Assembly: GCA_964649415.1 (NCBI GenBank)
Contig: CAZYSK010000104.1
Location: 1-17,890, forward strand
Source of the DNA: CAZYSK01 sp964649415
GTDB taxonomy: Bacteria; Chloroflexota; Anaerolineae; B4-G1
Direction of reading: 5' to 3'
Length of the DNA: 17,890 nt
The notes beneath the pieces are model-generated. The model was not told the origin of the DNA, did no database searches, and saw only the letters and a list, made by a program, of their open reading frames with translations. Numbering within the stretch: the first letter of the stretch is position 1; each line of letters opens with the position of its first letter. This document shows, piece by piece, positions 13,403 to 17,890 of this stretch. The position numbers and the translations under genes are program-made.

Positions 13403-14658
13403 GCGCGGGCCGGTTGAGAGACGTGGACAAACCGACAACTGCGCGCGGCGTCTCTGTGCCTGCCGCCACCACCGGCGCGCGCCGCCTGACGCTCGCGCTA
13501 GTGGCCGGCGTGGTGTTCCTGTATTGGGTTGCGCTCTACCTGTACATGCCCACGCTGCCGACGTACGCCGAGAGCAAGACGGACAACCTGGCCCTGGTGG
13601 GCGTCGTGCTGGCCCAGTACGGCCTGTGGCAGGCGCTGATCCGGCTGCCGCTGGGCATCGCCGCCGATTGGCTGGGGCGGCGTAAGCCCTTCATCGTCGC
13701 CGGCTTCGTCCTGGCCGGGCTGGGCGCGCTGGTCATCGGCACGGCGGGGGGCGTGAGCGGGTTGATCGTGGGCCGGGCCATCACCGGGCTGGCGGCCGGC
13801 ACCTGGGTGCCGCTGGTCGCGTTGTTCAGCAGCCTGTTCCCGCCCGAACAGGCCGTGCGCGCCACCGCGCTCCTCACGTTCATCGGCTCCATCGGGCGTA
13901 TGCTCGCCTCGGCGGCCACCGCCTCGCTCAACGGGTGGGGTGGATACACGCTGGCCTTCTTCCTCGCGGCGGGCGCGGCGCTGTTGGCGGTGCTGCTCGT
14001 GCTGCCCGTTCAGGCGCGTCGCCACGCGGCACGCCGTCCATCGCTGGAGGGCATCGGACGGCTGGCATCGCGGCGGGACGTCCTGTTGCCCGCCGTGCTG
14101 GCGGCGGTCAACCAGTACGCCAACTGGGCCGCCACCTTCAGCTTTGTGCCCATCCTGGCCAGCCAACTGGGCGGGACGGACGCCACGCAGAGCATGCTCA
14201 TGAGTATGCATATCGGCCTGCTCACATTGGGGAATCTGGCTGCCACCGCCGTCGTGAATCGCATCGGCGCCCGGCGGATCGTGATCCTCAGCTTCGTACT
14301 GTTGGCGCTTGGGCTGGCGGGGGCGGCCCTGGCCCCGTCGTTGCCGCTGCTCTTCGCCGCGCAGGTATGCATTGGGCTCTCCCAGGGCATGGGCTACCCG
14401 GTGCTGATGGGGCTCAGCATCCGCTACGTGGCTGACACAGAGCGCACGACGGCCATGGGCCTGCACCAGGCCGTGTACGCCATCGGCATGTTCGGCGGCC
14501 CGTGGTTGAGCGGTATCCTGGCCGACGCACTCGGCATCCGGCCTATGTTCGGGGTGACGGCCTTTGCCTGCCTGGCGGTGGGGCTGGTGCTCGCGCGCTG
14601 GTTGGTGGAGGGGCAGGGAGACACGGGGACAGGGAGACAAGGAGACAAGGAGATTTAG
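13399..14658 (+). CDS. MFS transporter
   Basis: 419 residues from GTG at 13399, overlapping the dehydrogenase stop by 4 nt. About twelve membrane helices are apparent, in two halves joined by a basic loop (QARRHAARRPSLEGIGRLASRRD). The MFS motif A is seen after helix 2 as GIAADWLGRRKPFIVAG, and a related RIGARRIVI occurs in the second half. Coupling to the dehydrogenase suggests its substrate is a sugar, polyol or related metabolite, but MFS sequences do not reveal this. The last about 13 residues (QGDTGTGRQGDKEI) are encoded by an 8-bp tandem repeat and look like a recent non-native extension; the TAG stop overlaps the first bases of an inverted-repeat element. Confidence 0.93.
   Translation: MSAGRLRDVDKPTTARGVSVPAATTGARRLTLALVAGVVFLYWVALYLYMPTLPTYAESKTDNLALVGVVLAQYGLWQALIRLPLGIAADWLGRRKPFIVAGFVLAGLGALVIGTAGGVSGLIVGRAITGLAAGTWVPLVALFSSLFPPEQAVRATALLTFIGSIGRMLASAATASLNGWGGYTLAFFLAAGAALLAVLLVLPVQARRHAARRPSLEGIGRLASRRDVLLPAVLAAVNQYANWAATFSFVPILASQLGGTDATQSMLMSMHIGLLTLGNLAATAVVNRIGARRIVILSFVLLALGLAGAALAPSLPLLFAAQVCIGLSQGMGYPVLMGLSIRYVADTERTTAMGLHQAVYAIGMFGGPWLSGILADALGIRPMFGVTAFACLAVGLVLARWLVEGQGDTGTGRQGDKEI
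14616..14653 (+). repeat. 8-bp tandem repeat at the MFS 3' end
   Basis: Just under five copies of an eight-base unit, GGGAGACA with variants CGGGGACA and AGGAGACA, lie inside the final codons of the MFS gene and end 3 nt before its stop codon. Confidence 0.85.
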
Positions 14659-14753
14659 ACCTGACAGGTTTCCAAGGAAGCCTTTGGGGCAAAGGAATCA
14701 CCGTTTGGAACAACACCTACGCCAGAAACCAGCATCCAAAACCTGTCAGGTCT
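14657..14753. repeat. 97-bp inverted-repeat element (AGACCTGACAGGTTT arms)
   Basis: Perfect 15-bp arms AGACCTGACAGGTTT (14657-14671) and AAACCTGTCAGGTCT (14739-14753) enclose a 67-bp spacer without an ORF. The left arm overlaps the TAG stop of the MFS gene, and the right arm reaches the TTG that may start the next gene. Its length is close to those of the elements at 4429-4522 (94 bp) and 15706-15803 (98 bp), although the arm sequences are unrelated. Confidence 0.85.
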
Positions 14754-15694
14754 TGAGTCACGCCAGTGGCTCGTTCTTGGGAAGCGCTGGCACGTGGCGT
14801 CGAACAGCGATCGTCCTGGCCCTGCTCGCGGCGGGGGCGGTGGTGGCCGCCTGGGTTCCGCTGGCGCGGCCGGCCCGCGCGGCTGCCGCGACGCCTGCGG
14901 CCCCGGTGGGCTCCCCCGATACGATCCGTGCGCATCCGCGTGAATCCGTGTCCCAGGAGGAAGCGGCATCTGCGCCGATCCGTCCATCGGGCGTCGTGAC
15001 CGTCAGCGTGTACCTGCCGGTCATCGGGCACTCCGCGCTCTGCCAGCCCATACCGGGCGAGAGCTACGGCGATCTCTCGGTGAGCGGGGACCCGACCACC
15101 CGCCCGGCTGAGGAGCACGCGGATCTCAACCTGGCCCTGCGGGGGTACGCGCTCACCGACGCCTACAAGGGGCTGGTGAACCGCGAGTCGCCTGTGGACG
15201 ATCCGCTCGCGCCCCAGTTGCCGGGCCTGTTCGCCGACGCGCGCACTCCCGCCTTCGCCGCCGTCTACCAGGCCCATCACTGGTACTGGGGCAGCAACTC
15301 GCGGGGGCCGTTGATCACCGATCCGGAGGTGACGCTGGCCGGGCTGGCCGTCACCCCCGGCGAGACGATTCACGTGCCCGCCTCGGGCTACGACATCGGC
15401 GACGGCTACGAGGTGCTGGTGCTCTACGCCAGCCGCGAGCGCATCACGTTCAAGTACACGCGCGAGGACGACGTCGTCCGTGGCTACGCGCTGCACGTGG
15501 AGGGCATCTGCGTCGAGCCCCGGCTGCTGGCCCTGTACGAATCGTGGAACGAGGCCGGGCGGGGGCGTCTGCCGGCCCTGCGCGCGGGGCAAGCGTTTGG
15601 CCGCGCCCGTGGCGACGAGATCGGCGTCGCCGTCCGCGACACGGGTGCCTTCATGGACCCCCGCTCGGGCAAGGATTGGTGGCAGGGGCGGTGA
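14753..15694 (+). CDS. Secreted protein of unknown function (YLPVI motif)
   Basis: About 313 residues if started at TTG 14753; TTG at 14780 is an alternative. Neither has a good ribosome-binding site. The open frame reaching back to 14564 crosses the inverted-repeat element and is not credible. The N-terminus (GTWRRTAIVLALLAAGAVVAAWVPLARPARA) is a signal peptide or anchor, followed by a low-complexity linker and SVYLPVIGHSALCQPIPGESYGDL. The body has EEHADLNLALRGY, FAAVYQAHHWYWGSNSRGPL, a small beta-like region (ITFKYTREDDVVRGYALHVEGICVEPRLLALY) and a C-terminus ending FMDPRSGKDWWQG. YLPVI-like motifs recur in secreted Chloroflexota proteins. No enzymatic motif is recognised. It may have lost its native start region to the adjacent element. 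Confidence 0.75.
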   Translation: MSHASGSFLGSAGTWRRTAIVLALLAAGAVVAAWVPLARPARAAAATPAAPVGSPDTIRAHPRESVSQEEAASAPIRPSGVVTVSVYLPVIGHSALCQPIPGESYGDLSVSGDPTTRPAEEHADLNLALRGYALTDAYKGLVNRESPVDDPLAPQLPGLFADARTPAFAAVYQAHHWYWGSNSRGPLITDPEVTLAGLAVTPGETIHVPASGYDIGDGYEVLVLYASRERITFKYTREDDVVRGYALHVEGICVEPRLLALYESWNEAGRGRLPALRAGQAFGRARGDEIGVAVRDTGAFMDPRSGKDWWQGR

Positions 15695-15705
15695 TGCATG
15701 AGGCA

Positions 15706-15803
15706 AGAAACCAGGTTCTTTTGCTGTGTTTTGCGGAGGAACTATCGTAAGCGTCACAAGACGTGTGAGAATCAGCAACCTGATAGCGAAAAACCTGGTT
15801 TCT
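15706..15803. repeat. 98-bp inverted-repeat element with AGAAACCAGGTT arms
   Basis: 12-bp arms AGAAACCAGGTT (15706-15717) and AACCTGGTTTCT (15792-15803) are separated by 74 bp. They are the same arms as in the compact hairpins at 12209-12242 and 17573-17604. It begins 11 nt after a stop codon. Confidence 0.8.
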
Positions 15804-15840
15804 GTTTGCGTTTGATCGACGGACGGTATCATCTCAATAT

Positions 15841-15895
15841 GTAGGGGCGAACCCTCGTGGTCGCCCTCTTGGGCAGGTACAAGACCTGCCCCTAC
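15841..15895. repeat. Structured GTAGGGG...CCCCTAC intergenic repeat
   Basis: The outer arms GTAGGGG (15841-15847) and CCCCTAC (15889-15895) enclose GGGCGA/TCGCCC (15845-15850, 15861-15866) and GGGCAGGT/ACCTGCCC (15871-15878, 15884-15891). A cruciform-like set of small stems results. Similar GTAGGGGCGA sequences are, from memory, widespread intergenic repeats in several phyla. No coding function. It lies about 50 nt upstream of the cyclophilin gene. Confidence 0.7.
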
Positions 15896-15948
15896 CCCGG
15901 CCTATTGAAAAGATACGACGGACACATAAATCAAGTAAAAGGAGTCCC

Positions 15949-16572
15949 ATGTTAGACACCAAGCAACGAAAGCACGTGTGGATCTGGGTTGGCGGCATCG
16001 CGGCGCTCGCGGCGTTGCCCCTTGTGACACTGGCGTGTGGCGGGGAGCCGGAGAGTTCCATGCCCGCCAACCCCGCCGACCGCAGCGACATGTACAGCGG
16101 GCCGCCGGAGATGCAGATTGACCCCGGCACGTCCTACGTCGCGACCATCAAGACGGCCAAGGGCGACATCGTCGTCCAGCTCGACGCCAGCGCCGCGCCG
16201 ATGACGGTCAACAACTTCGTCTTCCTGGCCCGCGAGGGCTTCTACGACGGCCTGACGTTCCACCGCGTGGAGCCGGGCTTCGTCATCCAGGGCGGCGATC
16301 CGGCGGGCACCGGCGCGGGCGGCCCCGGCTACACCGTGCCGGCCGAGATCCAGTTGCCCCACGTCGAGGGCGCTATCGCCATGGCCCGCCGGGCGGACCA
16401 GGTGAACCCCGAGCGCGCGTCCAGCGGCAGCCAGTTCTACATCACGCTGGCCGCGACGCCCTTCCTCGACGGCGGGTACACGGCCTTCGGCCACGTCATC
16501 GACGGGATGGACGTCGTACAGTCTATCTCTGTCGGCGACGTGATCGAGCACATCGCCATCACGGAGGAGTAG
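15949..16572 (+). CDS. Cyclophilin-type peptidyl-prolyl isomerase, exported
   Basis: 207 residues from ATG at 15949 (AAGGAGT 4 nt upstream). The N-terminus is a signal or anchor (HVWIWVGGIAALAALPLVTLAC); C30 followed by GGEPESS suggests a lipoprotein, although TLAC is a weak lipobox. The cyclophilin domain spans about 62-205 and keeps the catalytic residues: FHRVEPGFVIQGGDP with R106 and Q114, GAIAMAR, SSGSQFYITL with F163, and YTAFGHVIDGMDVV. The protein should catalyse cis-trans isomerisation of prolyl bonds in exported proteins. The C-terminal domain is slightly shorter than usual but appears complete. Its stop codon is immediately followed by the ATG of the KARI-like gene, so both are cotranscribed. 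Confidence 0.95.
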   Translation: MLDTKQRKHVWIWVGGIAALAALPLVTLACGGEPESSMPANPADRSDMYSGPPEMQIDPGTSYVATIKTAKGDIVVQLDASAAPMTVNNFVFLAREGFYDGLTFHRVEPGFVIQGGDPAGTGAGGPGYTVPAEIQLPHVEGAIAMARRADQVNPERASSGSQFYITLAATPFLDGGYTAFGHVIDGMDVVQSISVGDVIEHIAITEE

Positions 16573-17574
16573 ATGCCCGAGATGGAGATCTTGCACGACG
16601 AGGACGCAGACCTTGGCGAGCTGGCGGGCCGGCGCATCGCCGTGATCGGCTACGGCAACCAGGGGCGCGCCCAGGCGCTCAACCTGCGCGACAGTGGGCT
16701 GGACGTGATCGTGGGCAACCGCGAGGACGCGTATGCGGCGCGCGCCCGCGAGGACGGCTTCGCGGTGCTCCCGGTGGCCCAGGCGGCGGCCGAGGGCGAA
16801 ATCGTGATGCTGCTCATCCCGGACGAGGTCATGCCGGCCGTGTTCGAGGCGGAGATCGGCCCGCACGTGGCCGGGCGGGCGGGCGCGGCGCCGCCCGTGC
16901 TCGTCTTCGCCTCGGGCTACAGCGTCGCCTTCGACTTCATCGCGCCGCCCCCGGGCGTGGACGTGGTGCTCGTCGCGCCGCGCATGATCGGGGCCGGCGT
17001 GCGCGACCTGTACGTGGACGGCCGCGGCTTCCCCAGCTTCGTCGGCGTGGCCCAGGACGGCTCGGGCCGGGCGCGGGAGATCGCGCTGGCGCTGGCCAAG
17101 GGCATCGGCTCCACGCGCAGCGGCGTCGTCGAGGTCACCTTCGCCCAGGAGGCGGAGCTCGACCTGTTCACCGAGCAATGCTTCGGCCCGGCCTTCGGCC
17201 AGGTGCTGATGTGCGCGGTGAACCTGCTCCTGGAGCGGGGATACCCGCCGGCGGCGGTGCTGCTCGAGCTGTACATGTCGGGCGAGCTGGCGTACACCAT
17301 GGGCAAGATCGCCGAGATGGGCACGGTCGAGCAGACCGCGCTCCACTCCCGCACCAGCCAGTACGGCTCCATGTCGCGCGGCATGCGCTTCATGCTGCCC
17401 GAGCTGCGCGAGAAGATGTGCGAGGGGCTGGACGAGATCTGCTCCGGCAAGTTCGCCCAGGAGTGGGCCGCCGAGCAGGAGGCCGGCTGCCCGATGCTCG
17501 ACATGCTCAGGCAGGCCGCCCGCTCCCTGCCCCTGCACGAGCTGGAGCAGGAGCTGCTCCGCGCCCTGCGCTGA
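16573..17574 (+). CDS. Ketol-acid reductoisomerase-like NAD(P)-binding protein, divergent
   Basis: 333 residues from ATG at 16573, directly after the cyclophilin stop, with GGAGGAG upstream. The class I KARI plan is clear: nucleotide-binding GYGNQGRAQALNLRDSGLDVIVGNRED (26-52), LIPDEVMP (81-88), a substrate-binding domain with EAELDLFTEQ (193-202, D197 and E201 at the metal-ligand positions), E238 in SGELAY, and RTSQYG (260-265). Key KARI residues differ: the FAHGF motif is FASGY (112-116), replacing the catalytic His by Ser (S114), and the APKGPGH segment is APRMIGA, replacing Lys by Arg (R137) and His by Ala. No ilvB, ilvN, ilvD or leu gene is nearby. It may act on another 2-hydroxy- or keto-acid, or may not isomerise at all. 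I do not call it ilvC. Confidence 0.85.
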   Translation: MPEMEILHDEDADLGELAGRRIAVIGYGNQGRAQALNLRDSGLDVIVGNREDAYAARAREDGFAVLPVAQAAAEGEIVMLLIPDEVMPAVFEAEIGPHVAGRAGAAPPVLVFASGYSVAFDFIAPPPGVDVVLVAPRMIGAGVRDLYVDGRGFPSFVGVAQDGSGRAREIALALAKGIGSTRSGVVEVTFAQEAELDLFTEQCFGPAFGQVLMCAVNLLLERGYPPAAVLLELYMSGELAYTMGKIAEMGTVEQTALHSRTSQYGSMSRGMRFMLPELREKMCEGLDEICSGKFAQEWAAEQEAGCPMLDMLRQAARSLPLHELEQELLRALR

Positions 17575-17604
17575 AACCGGGTTTTTTCCGAAAAACCTGG
17601 TTTC
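17573..17604. terminator. AGAAACC-family hairpin overlapping the KARI-like stop
   Basis: The arms GAAACCGGGTTTTT (17573-17586) and AAAAACCTGGTTTC (17591-17604), with one G-T pair and a TCCG loop, belong to the family at 12209-12242. The left arm shares two bases with the TGA stop. It is a likely bidirectional terminator. Confidence 0.75.
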
Positions 17605-17628
17605 TGGCTGGTTTCTGGCTGGTTTCTG
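17597..17628 (+). repeat. 11-bp direct repeats derived from the hairpin arm
   Basis: Almost three copies of CTGGTTTCTGG follow one another. The first is the right arm of the hairpin at 17573-17604, suggesting local slippage or duplication of that arm. Confidence 0.8.
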
Positions 17629-17684
17629 ATCTTCAGTACCATAATCAGTCAAATCCTTGCACCTTGCACAATGAGCAGGAATTA

Positions 17685-17809
17685 CACAGAGCATCACGGA
17701 GAAGACACAGAGATACACGGAGAAAGACCTAGTTTATCCTCTGCCTCTGTGTGTCTCCGTGCTTCCTTGATTCTGCAACAGCGCGAGCCCTTCTCTGTGT
17801 AACTCTGTG
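17685..17809. repeat. Phased CACRGAG heptamers in an imperfect large palindrome
   Basis: CACAGAG or CACGGAG occurs at 17685, 17695, 17706 and 17716 on the plus strand. Its reverse complement occurs at 17745, 17755, 17793 and 17803. Spacing within runs is 10-11 bp. No ORF of note is seen from 17575 to the window end at 17890, and nothing recognisable lies beyond 17810. Confidence 0.75.
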
Positions 17810-17890
17810 TCTTGTTTGGTTCTGGCTTGTCCAGGTTAGAGTGCGGTAAAAGTCAAACCCGAATTCAGGGTGGGAAACGAACCTTAGCAA

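Noticed and set aside
15905..15932. Promoter TTGAAA-16-TAAATC before the cyclophilin gene
   Set aside because: The -10 matches at only three positions and spacing is not ideal; too weak to annotate.
15952..17718. 588-residue minus-strand frame
   Set aside because: It is antisense to the well-supported cyclophilin and KARI-like genes and is His/Arg/Asp-rich nonsense.

Overview
The window is high-GC bacterial chromosome. It has short intergenic gaps, Shine-Dalgarno-led ATG/GTG starts, several predicted lipoproteins and many dispersed palindromic repeats. The gene set fits a Chloroflexota (Anaerolineae-like) genome: a SEDS polymerase fused to a penicillin-binding domain, a GerW/YtfJ-like protein, a secreted protein with a YLPVI motif, a KRWI-repeat membrane protein, and A/G-rich hairpins of the AGAAACCAGGTTTTT type. 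This assignment is inference from style and content, because no rRNA or other phylogenetic marker is present. No tRNA, rRNA, transposase, integrase or CRISPR array was seen.

Layout. 1-170 is a 36-bp tandem palindromic array running off the left edge. 165-4988 (minus strand) is a likely operon archease -> rtcB -> SEDS-PBP fusion, that is, the RNA ligase RtcB with its activating partner followed two bases later by a cell-wall polymerase. Its PBP domain has lost all three transpeptidase motifs. 5060-7004 (plus) is a PadR-type regulator behind a near-consensus promoter, followed by a polytopic membrane protein and a single-pass protein with two KRWI repeats. 7005-7476 holds a terminator, a promoter and eight 28-bp palindromic repeats. 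7477-10848 encodes three lipoproteins: a DUF2807/GIN-type surface protein and two tandemly duplicated HlyD-like adaptors. 10855-11127 is a second 28-bp array in the opposite orientation, so the three lipoprotein genes lie between inverted arrays.

11156-12200 encodes a small two-helix membrane protein, a 97-residue protein and a GerW-like protein; the last two share a C-terminal module. 12209-12323 carries two compact hairpins and an extended -10 promoter. 12365-14658 is a zinc-dependent sorbitol/threonine-dehydrogenase-type enzyme overlapping an MFS transporter by 4 bp, suggesting uptake and oxidation of a polyol or sugar. 14753-15694 is a secreted protein of unknown function. 15949-17574 is a secreted or lipid-anchored cyclophilin abutting a ketol-acid-reductoisomerase-like protein that lacks key catalytic residues. 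The window ends in hairpin and CACRGAG repeat sequence.

The most notable signals are the SEDS polymerase joined to a dead PBP domain, the repeat ecology (tandem palindromic arrays in mirror orientation, one repeat unit built in frame into a gene, and about 95-bp inverted-repeat elements with unrelated arms), and the divergent KARI-like enzyme.
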